Below are positions 29,547 through 39,600 of a stretch of 64,000 bases of DNA, one piece after another (position 1 is the stretch's first letter; each line of letters opens with the position of its first letter). The notes beneath the pieces were generated by a model. It made no database searches, was not told the origin of the DNA, and saw only the letters and a program-made list of their open reading frames with translations. Made by a program: the position numbers and the translations under genes. This DNA comes from a virus, in the IMG/VR virus record IMGVR_UViG_3300032180_000385, positions 1 to 64,000 of that record; one strand, given 5' to 3'.

Positions 29547-32500
29547 AAGACGAGACGCTCCAAGAACCAACGATTCACAAAAGTTACACCGAGCGAGGGT
29601 GCCCCGGAGGGACTGTACGCGAACAACAGGTTGTCGGTTTTGTTCTGTCCGCCATCCAGGTAGAAGGGACCACCACTGGGGATTGCCGAATCGAGTACGC
29701 TGACGGCCTGGCTCCTGTCCAGGTCGCTGCCCAGGATCCGGCCGAGGTCTCTGTCAGTTGACGGCTCGTCGATGTAGAAGTTGGTGTACACTCCGCCAGA
29801 CGGGATATTAACGATAACGGTCTGTCCCTGAGTGTCGATAAACAGCACGTCAAGGAACTGATCTTCCAAATCAGTATCGGTGATGGACACCGTAAAGTAT
29901 CCCGACGTGTTACTGAAATCGATATCCTTGACGGGCAGTGTCATCTCACCCATCATCACGATTCCATTCACGATATCAGTGGCTGGCGTAAAGGTACGAT
30001 TAATCGTAGTCTGAAAAGGTGCCTTCGACTTCCCAAGGTACTCATACTGGTTGACAGTAATGGTCATTCGCCGTGATGCGGTGGGGTTGTCCCAGTTGTA
30101 CGCTACGGCTATTACACTGTACGTACCGTCGAATAGAGCATTCTGACCTGCTATGAGGGTCGGAACTTTATATTCAATGCCCGTGGGGAGGTCTGCAGTG
30201 TTCAAGATTGGCACACAGGGGTTAAGTGACGGCGGAGCATTATGCCCGGGTCGGTGTACGATGAGGGTGCCGAATGGTGCGAGTGGCGGAGTATGCGTCA
30301 GGGTGATAGAACCTTGCCCGCCGAGACCGCCCGCGACGGCATTACCGGAAGAGTAATCCGCACCGCCTCCGCCACCGCCGGGTGCTGAACCAGATAGGCC
30401 CACTGTATTCGCGACGGTTGCGCCATTCCCGCCCTTGCCACCACCTTTTACTGCGGGTGCGCCGGTTCCGCCTGACGCTCCGGCCGTCCCCGCAGTGCCT
30501 GTCGCTGCAGATCCGCCAGAGCCGCCGCCGCCACCACCATTCGTGCCGCCGAGGCCGCCCGCGCCGCCATCGTGATGTGTGGTGGCCGAGCTTCCGGTAC
30601 CACCAAGACCACCCGTCGTGCTGTTCAGCAAAGTTGCCTTGCCGCCGTGCGCGGTCACCGTGACGCCAGCCGTGCCGGAGGCCCCAGTCCAGCCCGGATA
30701 GGTCCCGAAGGTAGTACTTCCGCCGTCTACCGGGCTCCCGGATGCCACCGTATAGGTGAGCACGATCTGCCCGGTACTACCATTCGCACCAGGGTTGTTC
30801 ACGCCAGTGTTAGGATTGGTGTAACCGCCGCCCCCGCCTCCGCCAGGCGCCCCGCCAGCTGTCGGCCAGCCGGGCGAACTCGCGCCATTGCCGCCCGCAC
30901 CGCCGCCAGTCACCGCAGTAGCGCCCGTGCCACCAGTCATGCCCGACGCGTTGTTACCGGTGTTCCCGCCGGCCGCGCTCCCGCCAGACCCGCCGCCGCC
31001 GCCGGCGCCGTAAGAGGGAGATGTTCCGCCGGCACCGCCGTCGTGATGCGTTGTGTTTGCGCTGCCTGTACCGCCCACGCCACCGAGAGTGCCGCCGGGC
31101 TTCTCGGTCAGTCCGCCGTTCGCGGTCACGGTCTGATGCGCGGTGGCGGGCGTATCGCCAGCGAACGTAGTGGTGCCGCCAACAGCGCCCTGGAAGCCAG
31201 CGAGACCCCAGTTACCACCCAGCCCGCCCACGCCAACGGTAAACGGATAAGAGGTTCCCGGTGTAACGGCTACGGCTGGTTCCGCCGCGTATTCTCCGCC
31301 TCCGCCGCCACCGCCGCCCGCCGCTCCGCCCGACCCGCCGCCCCAGCATTCAGCTTTAACCGCGGTCACCCCGGCGGGGCAGGTCCACGACCCGTTACCT
31401 GCCTGATTGAAGGTCACTACAACCGGGGCTGCACCGGACTGGCCGCCCGTCCCGCATGCGTAAGGCACCGGGGTACCCGCTGCGACGGTCAGCACCTGTG
31501 AGGCGTACTCGCCGCCGCCTCCACCGCCACCGAGACCTGCTGTTGACCTGGCACCGCCGGATCCGCCAGCGCCCACGCATTCAGCCGTTACCGATGTTAC
31601 TCCGTTAGGCGGCCACCACAGGCCGGTGCTGCCGGTTAGCGTCTGGGTAATGACTGCCTGACTGGGCAGCTGGAACTGAGCCGAGAACGGGGTTCGGGCA
31701 GTACCGGGTACGCCCATAATATTGTAGTTAACACCGCGCACCGAGGCCGGAGTCGAGATCGACGGCGGATTGGCCACGATATTATCGAGCCAGGCGTTCA
31801 TCAGTCGCCACTCGGACCAGCCGCCGCTAACCCGATGGTTGGAGATCACGAGTTTGTAGGCTGTTATCCCGTTATAATTGAATCCGGCAGTTCCCTGCGG
31901 AATAGCCGCAGTCAGCCGAGTCCATTTAGGAGCTTCTGAACTGACAGACCAGGGCGTTTTCTTTCCGGTGACGTGAAAGGACAGTGTATGGCCACTGTTG
32001 TCAGTGAGCGTCCAGTTTAGTGTTACGTCAGAAGCGAACGGCACCCACGGCTTCCCGTGCGGCGCATCAAAACTCTGCCCGAACCAGACGGACAGCGCGG
32101 TCAGGCCAGCGATGCTCAGCGACAACCCGGTTCTGGTATATACGGCGGTTACGTTCGCGTTCGCAGACGGCTGGGTGTACCGCGCTGAATGCGGTCCGAC
32201 GACGAACTGCGTTGCCGACTGCGTCCAATTGGTACCGGAGACCGATGAGAAATTGTCGAGCGTGACGGCAGGCGGCGGAGCGGACTGGCCGGTCAGCGGG
32301 GAAGCAAAGTTAACGGTAGTCTGTCCTGCTGGATCGGTCCGCCCGTAGGGCAGCGCCTGGAAGCTCAGCGTGATCCCGGCGATGGGCGTAACTGCTTCCG
32401 GCGCGAATCCGTAACTGTTAACCGTCGGCAGCGCCCGGAAACAATCAAAAACCTGCGTGAGCCCGGTGCTCGCCGGAGTCCAGGATAGCGTCCAGGTTTG

Positions 32501-32845
32501 CGCGTCTACCGTCGCCATCAATAGTTCTTTTGCCGCAGCAAGAGTTACGTAATCAGGCGCACGGATAATAATCGGCAGCGTGATCGTCCGGTTGCTGGCC
32601 CGGTAACCGAAAGGACGCTCGCCATCCAGCAGCAGGCTCTGGACTAGGTCAGTAGTCGGCTGTGGTGTCCCCAGGTCATAGTTAGCAGGAGCGCCTACCG
32701 TTGTGCCCCCGCCGGCCGGATTGTACAGCCGGAAGGTAGCACCAACACCATTGGCATTCATTAGCTCTGGTATGTCACTTTGAACAGGTGTATTCCCGCC
32801 AAGCAACTCAAACAAATCAGCAATTACAAGCGAGTCACTTGACAT
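29543..32845 (-). CDS. Distal tail protein with Gly-rich modules
   Basis: An 1100-residue tail protein just downstream of the tape measure gene. The N-terminal 180 residues (LLLDGERPFGYRASNRTITLPIII ... LTLSFQALPYGRTDP) resemble distal tail (Dit-like) proteins. A jelly-roll follows, then two Gly-rich modules each starting from a W-(T/W)-C/P-x-G-V-T-x-V-x-A-E-C motif and ending in Gly-Gly repeats, similar to the fibre at 25440. The C-terminal domain holds TINRTFTPATDIVNGIVMMGEM. An HNH gene is inserted right at its start codon. Confidence 0.65.
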   Translation of the reverse strand: MSSDSLVIADLFELLGGNTPVQSDIPELMNANGVGATFRLYNPAGGGTTVGAPANYDLGTPQPTTDLVQSLLLDGERPFGYRASNRTITLPIIIRAPDYVTLAAAKELLMATVDAQTWTLSWTPASTGLTQVFDCFRALPTVNSYGFAPEAVTPIAGITLSFQALPYGRTDPAGQTTVNFASPLTGQSAPPPAVTLDNFSSVSGTNWTQSATQFVVGPHSARYTQPSANANVTAVYTRTGLSLSIAGLTALSVWFGQSFDAPHGKPWVPFASDVTLNWTLTDNSGHTLSFHVTGKKTPWSVSSEAPKWTRLTAAIPQGTAGFNYNGITAYKLVISNHRVSGGWSEWRLMNAWLDNIVANPPSISTPASVRGVNYNIMGVPGTARTPFSAQFQLPSQAVITQTLTGSTGLWWPPNGVTSVTAECVGAGGSGGARSTAGLGGGGGGGEYASQVLTVAAGTPVPYACGTGGQSGAAPVVVTFNQAGNGSWTCPAGVTAVKAECWGGGSGGAAGGGGGGGGEYAAEPAVAVTPGTSYPFTVGVGGLGGNWGLAGFQGAVGGTTTFAGDTPATAHQTVTANGGLTEKPGGTLGGVGGTGSANTTHHDGGAGGTSPSYGAGGGGGSGGSAAGGNTGNNASGMTGGTGATAVTGGGAGGNGASSPGWPTAGGAPGGGGGGGYTNPNTGVNNPGANGSTGQIVLTYTVASGSPVDGGSTTFGTYPGWTGASGTAGVTVTAHGGKATLLNSTTGGLGGTGSSATTHHDGGAGGLGGTNGGGGGGSGGSAATGTAGTAGASGGTGAPAVKGGGKGGNGATVANTVGLSGSAPGGGGGGADYSSGNAVAGGLGGQGSITLTHTPPLAPFGTLIVHRPGHNAPPSLNPCVPILNTADLPTGIEYKVPTLIAGQNALFDGTYSVIAVAYNWDNPTASRRMTITVNQYEYLGKSKAPFQTTINRTFTPATDIVNGIVMMGEMTLPVKDIDFSNTSGYFTVSITDTDLEDQFLDVLFIDTQGQTVIVNIPSGGVYTNFYIDEPSTDRDLGRILGSDLDRSQAVSVLDSAIPSGGPFYLDGGQNKTDNLLFAYSPSGAPSLGVTFVNRWFLERLVL

Positions 32846-32867
32846 CGCAACCAGCTCCTAGCATCAT
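32839..32867 (+). promoter_or_regulatory. Leaderless promoter of the HNH gene at 32874
   Basis: TTGACA (32839-32844), 17-nt spacer, CATCAT (32862-32867), then 6 nt to ATG 32874. The consensus -35 lies inside the first codons of the tail gene on the other strand. Confidence 0.55.
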
Positions 32868-32873
32868 GGAATC

Positions 32874-33620
32874 ATGAGTGAATCGAAGGAGCGCTGGCTC
32901 CCTGTTCCAAGGTACGAAGGCCTGTATGAGGTATCCGATCTCGGCCAAGTTCGCAGTCTTGATCGTTACATACGAGGAAAGTACGGATCTCGTTTCCTTC
33001 GCGGACGAGTTCTTCACCCAGGTTCCCCTCGAAATGCGCGTCGAACTGTATCGCTGTGCCGCGATGGTGAACGTGAGACTCGTCTCGTAGGTAATCTGGT
33101 CCTGGAGGCATTCGTCAGCCCGCGCCCCGTAGGACAGGTAATACGCCATGGCCGGGCTGGAGGCGGTGCGCTTAATGACAGCCTGGATAATCTTGAATGG
33201 GGTACCCCAGAAGAGAACATGGGAGCGGACTGCCTTCGTGACGGCACAGATCGCAGGGGTGAAAAATGTGGAATGGCAAAGCTGACTGCAGCTATCGTCA
33301 CGGAGATGCGCATCAGGTACCTGGCTGGAGAAACAGTAACTTCTCTCGCAGCAGAATTCGGAGTTAGCGAATCGACGGCAAGTAATGCGATAACCGGAAA
33401 GAGATGGAGCTGGCTGCCCGGTGCTGTGCCGATTGACAATAAACGTCGTGGAAAACAAGGAGAAAATCATCACGCTGCAAAGCTTACGGCCGAGATAGTC
33501 CGGGAATGCAGAATTCGTTACGCAGCAGGCGAAACTACATACGCACTTGCCGAAGAGTTCGGAGTAAAACAGCCAACCATGCAAAAGGCCATCTCGGGTA
33601 AAACCTGGAAGAACATTTAG
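32874..33620 (+). CDS. NUMOD4-HNH homing endonuclease with two HTH repeats
   Basis: A 248-residue protein. The N-terminal RWLPVPRYEGLYEVSDLGQVRSLDR is NUMOD4; RHGRAGGGALNDSLDNLEWGTPEEN is the HNH-type core. Two related DNA-binding repeats follow: KLTAAIVTEMRIRYLAGETVTSLAAEFGVS and KLTAEIVRECRIRYAAGETTYALAEEFGVK. It is antisense to the tail operon, between the tape measure gene and the distal tail gene, with its own leaderless promoter. Confidence 0.85.
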   Translation: MSESKERWLPVPRYEGLYEVSDLGQVRSLDRYIRGKYGSRFLRGRVLHPGSPRNARRTVSLCRDGERETRLVGNLVLEAFVSPRPVGQVIRHGRAGGGALNDSLDNLEWGTPEENMGADCLRDGTDRRGEKCGMAKLTAAIVTEMRIRYLAGETVTSLAAEFGVSESTASNAITGKRWSWLPGAVPIDNKRRGKQGENHHAAKLTAEIVRECRIRYAAGETTYALAEEFGVKQPTMQKAISGKTWKNI

Positions 33621-33650
33621 CCCCGCGATCACCAAACTGTCCGCAGTCAT
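33615..33650 (-). pseudogene. 5' remnant of the distal tail gene
   Basis: Starts ATG-ACT-GCG-GAC at 33650 and reads MTADSLVIAGL, almost the same as MSSDSLVIADL at the start of the gene at 29543. The match stops after about 11 codons. It is a second copy of the invaded gene's 5' end on the far side of the HNH gene. Confidence 0.65.
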
Positions 33651-33654
33651 TTAA

Positions 33655-36600
33655 TTACCACCCGCCATAATTTCCGCGGCTTGCCGCCCGATGTGCCGAT
33701 CCGGTGAGCGCTTGGCTGAAGGCCGGTCCCTGCCGGTTGACCGCCGCCGTGTTCGCGTCCATCGACGCCCGCAGGGCACGCATCTCGTTGAGACTTTCCC
33801 GCTCGTAGGCAGTCATTCCGTCAGGAGAAACCGGCCGCGACGATCTGCTGTCACCGTGCCCTCGTGGCGAGATCCAGCCGCTGCGGCTCGGGGTGAGCAT
33901 TTCCGGAGCGCCGGTCTGGTTGTTGATCAGGTTCAGGCCTGGCTGGACGAGACCGCCCTGGTCGAAACGACGGCCGTGCTCGTCTATCCCGTGAATGCCG
34001 GTTGCCTTGCCTGCCAGCTTCAGCGCCTTCGTCTGTCCCTTGTCCATGAGGAACTGCTGCACGGCAAGCTGAGCGGCATCGTAGTTAGCTTGCATGCCCG
34101 CGTACAGCCCGCCATTCTGAGTCGCGGACTTGCCCACCCAGGAGGCGGGGTTGAAGACGTTCGCCACCATCAGGTCGCCGAGTTCCGGCTGCATCGCCCA
34201 GCCGAGCGGCGTAACCGAGCCCGGTCCGGAGATCAGGTATTTTAGCATCGGGTTGGTGGTCAGCGCCCGGACGAGCTGCAGCACGGGCGTGTTCGCCGTC
34301 GGCAGCTGCAACCCAGCACCGCCGGGCAGGGCACCGAGCTTCTGCTCCAGCCCCCGCAGGACCCCTTGGTCACCGGTCACCCTGTTTCCGGCATTGAGGT
34401 AGGCCCGGAGCGCCCGCTGGTAATGCCAGTTGTCGGTTTTCCACTTTTTCGAACCCTTTCTGTCATGCCCCAGGATCCGCTGGTCTGTTTCTGCCACACC
34501 GTAAGCGATGTTCGCTGCCTTCTCCGCGGCGGCGATCTTCTTCTCTTCTGAGGAGATCTGCCGGACCAGAGCGGCCCGCTCCTGCTCGGGAATGGCGGCG
34601 AGAACCGCCTCACGGTGCTTAATCGCCAGCTGGTCTTTCCCGATCGCGAATTCGGCACCCTTGTAAAGCTTGCTGTCCCGGAAGTACCCGGCGTCGTCGT
34701 GGTGCTTGCTGTCGTTGGCCATCCCGGCGGCGGCTTTCGCTGCGGCTGCCTGATCGCGAGTCAGTTTCGCCAGCAGTCCCCGCAGGTACCTGTCGTTGCC
34801 CGGGTTCTGCTGGTACTGCGCCACCTGTTTCGCCGCAGCATTGTAAGCAGCCTGGTCGCCCTTCTCAACCTGCCCGGCATGGAACAGCGCGGCCTGCGCC
34901 TTCTGGTAATTTTTCAGCTCGAGACGGTAAGCCGGGCTGGTCTTGCTGCCCTTGAACCGAGATAGGGTGCCGCCGAGCGACTCCACATTAGCCAGCGCCG
35001 CCGCAACGGCGTCTTTTGCATGCGTCAGGGCCAGGTCGTCGCGCTGGACGGTCTGCTGCGCCTTCTGCAACGGAGTTAGCGCCATCCACGCCTTGTATGC
35101 CTTGATGTTCGCCTGCTCGGTCGCGGCGGCAAACAGCGCGTTCTGCGCCTTGACGCTGTCAGCGGAGTACGCGCCGGTCAGCCCGTGCGCCAAGTCGTAA
35201 TTCATCTTATTGCCGTAGCGAGTCTCGGCGCGCTGGTCAGCTGCCAGCGCGGCTTCCATCCCGGCTAGGGTCTGCTTCGGGGTTTTCGGCTTCGGTTTCT
35301 GGCCTGGTTTTCTGTTCCGCTGATGCCCCCCGTGGCCGCCGCTCATGCCGGGGATGCCCAGCCGCTCGCCAACCGTGAGAAGGTTCGGGTTCCCGCCAAT
35401 CACCGAGCGGTTGGCGTCCCAGATCTCCGCCCAGTCACCCGCGTTACCGAGGAACCGCGCCGCGATGCCAGAGAGCGTGTCACCCGCCTTCACGTTATAG
35501 ACTAGGCCACCCTTACTCTTCATGAAACTAGCCGCGAGTGATAGTCCGGTAGAGTGCACGTCATTAATGCCATACCGTTCGACACCCTTACCCCAAAGAT
35601 TAGCTGCCTCTAGTACTGACGTTGTTGATTTCATCTGACTGATAACTCCCTGATCGCCAGATGAATTGACGAATTCTATAATGGCGGGAAGCTGCGTTTT
35701 CATTCCGCCCTTAAAGGCAGCATCAGAGATAGTACCCGCCGGCGTCCAGCCAATGAGCCCTCGTCCGCCAGTGCCAGCAGCAAACGGGTTCCAGTTCGAC
35801 TCTCCCCAAATTGATGCCGTAGCGCCAGCAGCAGCGAACTTTTGTCCGCCGAACAAATTTGTCAGCAGATAGTTATACAGCTCCCTGCCGTTAGCCATTT
35901 CCGAGCCAGTAGCACCGCCCGCCGGGCCGGTCCCAACTCCGCCTGCCAGCGCCGACGCTCCGGCCTTCGCGATGTGCGCAACCGCCTCTTGCGCTAGCTT
36001 GGGCGGCATGCCGCTCAGAATCCCGGCCAGGTTGCGCGTGCCGGTACCTTTCGCCGGATTACCGGTACCTTTCAGCAGGTCAACGACGGCCTTCGCGTTT
36101 CCGGCACTCGTTTGCAGCAGCAGATCGGTACCGACAGCGGAGAGCTTGCCCAGCGCGGAGGGATCCGGCCCGGTCGGAACGGTACTCACGCCGCCGCTGG
36201 CCGCGACGGACCCGCCCATGTTCGTTGGAGTCTGCTTCGTGCCCAGGCTCTTTAGAAATGACCAGAACTCTGCGCCCCCTGCGGTCAGTCCGCCGCCCTG
36301 GGTCAGCGGATGGGTGCCGGAAGGATCAGCAAAGCCAGTTTCTATCGAGCTGCCATTCATCACGCCGATAACCTGACCGGCAGTGAGGCTTCCGCCTACT
36401 TTGAGACCGGGTACCAGCGGAACACCTTCAGCAAGATAAACAACACTGCCAGCCTTAGGACCGTCATTCAGACGGTAGGTGAAGAAGGTGCCCGGACTTG
36501 GTCCAGCGGGCGGACCCCAGCCGCCTTCTGATGTGCGGAGAATAGTTCCGTTACCAATAGCGAGCACCGGACCTGCACCGGTGAAGTCGACTCCTTGGTC

Positions 36601-39600
36601 AATCCTTGAACTTCCGGCACTTGAGGGAATCGGGTTAACATAGCCACCACCGACCACACCGCCCTTGGCGAACCCCGGAACGCCCATCGCCTTCAGCGCG
36701 CTTGCGTGCTTCCGGACGGTCATCTTGTCAACGACGGCTTCGCCGGGCTCGAGAAGCGCGGGTACGGAGTCGCCGCCGCCGAAGCCGTCGAGTCGGCCAC
36801 CGCGGGCCATCGTAGCAATCTTCGGGATGCTGCCCGAGACGCTTGCCCACGAGCCAATCGAGTTGATGCCAGTCACCAGGTTGTTCAGCCCGCCGATCGA
36901 CGTGTTAACGGGAGGCTTGATGACACTGGTCAGGCGCCCCCAGGCCCCGCCGACGTTGCTGACTCCGGTGGCGAATGCCTGCGGCACCTGGCTCGTGTAG
37001 ATGGTGGTCATGGTGCTCAGGAACGGGCTCTTCTGCCAGGCGAGGTGACCGGTCATGATGCCGCGCACCGGCGTGTCGTACTGCGTCGAAGACGTTTTCG
37101 CTGATGCGTTGTAGACGCCCGGTATCGCCTGGGTGTACAGGTTGCTGATACCGGTGCCGAAGGTGCCCTGCTGCCAGTTCAGGTGCTGAGCCATCGTTGT
37201 GCGGACCGGCTTGTCATACCTGGACGAGGCAGCCTGCGCGCTGTTGTCGTAGACCGCTGGCAGCGCCTTGGTGTAGAGCTTGTCCATAGCGGTGCCGAAC
37301 GTATTCTGCTGCCAGCCGAGATGACCGGTCAGCGTCTTCTGCACTGGCTTGGCAAACTTATCGCGAGTGCTTGCGGCTGACTTGTCGAGGCTGGCGGGGA
37401 GATCCTTGGTGAACACCCTGCTCAGTCCGTTACTGAACTGTCCCCTGACAAAACCTAGCGCGTCATTCAGGTTCTTTTTCACGGACTTGCCGAGCTTGCC
37501 CGTGCCCCCGTCACCGAGTTCGGCATGCTTAGCGCTACCACCACCGGTGCTTGTCAGCGTAATTGCATGCGCGGGATGACCCGCTCCGCCGCCACCAACC
37601 GATCCGCCGGTCGCATACTTGTTGAGCCCGTCCAGGAATCCCGGTCCGTACATCTTCTTCAGGTGCGCGGCAGCGGTCTTGGTGAGCACGAACTCGCCGG
37701 GGGTGAGCATGGCCGGAACGGTATCACCGTGTCCGGTGCCGCCGATGTGACCGCCCTTAGCGTGACCCGGCAGGCCGTACATCAACGCATTGAGTCCCGC
37801 CGCGCCAAGCTTTCCGAGGTGCATGGTATCCGGAACGAGGGTGATCGGGATCCTGAGGGGAGGTGGCTGCTGCACCGTTGGCTTGATGGGCGGCGGCTGC
37901 TGCACCTGCGGCTTGATCAGCGTTGAGTTGATAATGGCGATTTGGTTACTGTTCAACCCGAGATGATGTAGTAGGGCATCAACTTGTCCGGGATCACTGC
38001 CAGGCTTGATCTTCAGCTTATTAACGTCCGCTATCTGCGTGGAATTCAGCCCGATAAGTCCCAGCATTTTGTTCACGTCACGCGGATCACTGCCGGGGTG
38101 AATCTTCAGCGCGTTTACTTCGTTGATCTTATGCTGGTTCAACTTGAGCCCTTGCAGAAGACCGGTAAGTCCCGCCCGCGCAATAGCCGAGCTGAGCTTG
38201 ACAGATGGCGGAACCGCATGAATCTTTCCGGTAAGATCCTTTACACTGGCTGTGGCTTGATTAATCGGGACGTGCGCGTCTGTCAGGATTTTGATGAGCT
38301 TTCGCTGATTAGTGCCAATCGCGGTCTTGTTGTTACTAGCAACAGCCTGCGTCAGGTTATCAATGACAGCTTTCGCCTTTGGCGTCGTGGCGACCATGTC
38401 CTTGGTGTACTCAACCGCCTGTGCTTGAGAATGCTGCTGGTCCTGGATGACACCTGTGTACTTAGAAACCGACGCGGTCGCCTGCGCCTGAGTAGAAAGC
38501 CCGTCCTTCACGAGTGAATTGGCCAGCGCTGTCCGGTCAGCAACTAGCTTCTGTGCGGAAGCGTTGTTGTTCAGGTCCCGCGTGTAGGTGACAAGCGCCC
38601 TGCCGATGTCCGGTGGCGTGCCCGTCGTGCCCGGCTTGGTGATGTCGGCGTACCCCGCAGCAAGATTGACCGGACTCCTGCCCCCGCCCGGTGGCGTGCT
38701 GTACATGTCCCCCTTCGGACCTCGTGCGGGGACATAACCCGCCGGTGATGTGAATCCAGGATGAGGAGGCTGATCAACCGCAGGACGGCCCCGGCTGTCA
38801 GTCGGCGGAACATAACCGCCTCGGGTCACGTGCCCCGGCTGATTAGGCTTCGGTGGCGCTGGCTTGGGCGTCGTCGCAGTAGTGATTGTTGCTGCAGCCG
38901 TTGTCGCCGCTCCCGTCGTTATCCCCGCCGCAGTTGTCGCCGCCCCCGTTGTCGTGCCCGCTGCAGTCGTTGCTGCTCCCGTAAGTGCCGCTCCTGCCTT
39001 ATTCGCCGCCGTATTTACCGCAGATACTCCGGCATTGTTCAGCCTGTTCTGAGCATTTTGGGCAGCAGCCTGAGCGTTCGCGGCAGCAAGAAGCTGCGCC
39101 TGGGTAGCCTTGTGCTGGCCGTACACCTTGTTCAGGTTCGTCATCTGAGCGACAGCCCCGGCCTGAGCATTATTCAGGGTCTTGTGTGCGGCGGCGAGCT
39201 GCGCGGAGGTAGCCGTACCGCTGGCCAGAAGTTTGTTCAGGTTCAGCTGGGCCGCAGCCGCCGACGCGTTGGCTCCCGTCAGGCCGCTCTGTGCTGCTTT
39301 TTTCTGCGCTGTTGTTGCCGGTCCCTGTGCCATCAAAGCGGTCAGCTTGTTCGTCGCCGCAGTTAGCTTGTTCTGCGCGTAAATCCCCGCGAGGATGGAG
39401 GCCCCGGTGACCAGTGGAGTGCCGCTCGCGCCCGTAGCCGCAGGAGAGACTGCCTTCGCCGCCTTCGCAGGAGAGACGCCCGCTTTTTTCTGCGCTGCCG
39501 CGATTGAAGCAGGTGTAGCACTGTACGTCCCCGCCGGAACTGTAACTCCCGGCGCACCGAACTGATCGAAAACCGAACCGCCAGCTGCGAACTTATTCAT

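Noticed and set aside
30572-31501. A 309-residue + strand frame
   Set aside because: Antisense shadow of the Gly-rich (GGN-codon) region of the distal tail gene; basic, Arg/Ala-rich and featureless.
32835-33650. A 271-residue - strand frame opposite the HNH gene at 32874
   Set aside because: Only its first 11 codons are meaningful (remnant tail-gene start); the rest is antisense to a clear NUMOD4-HNH protein.
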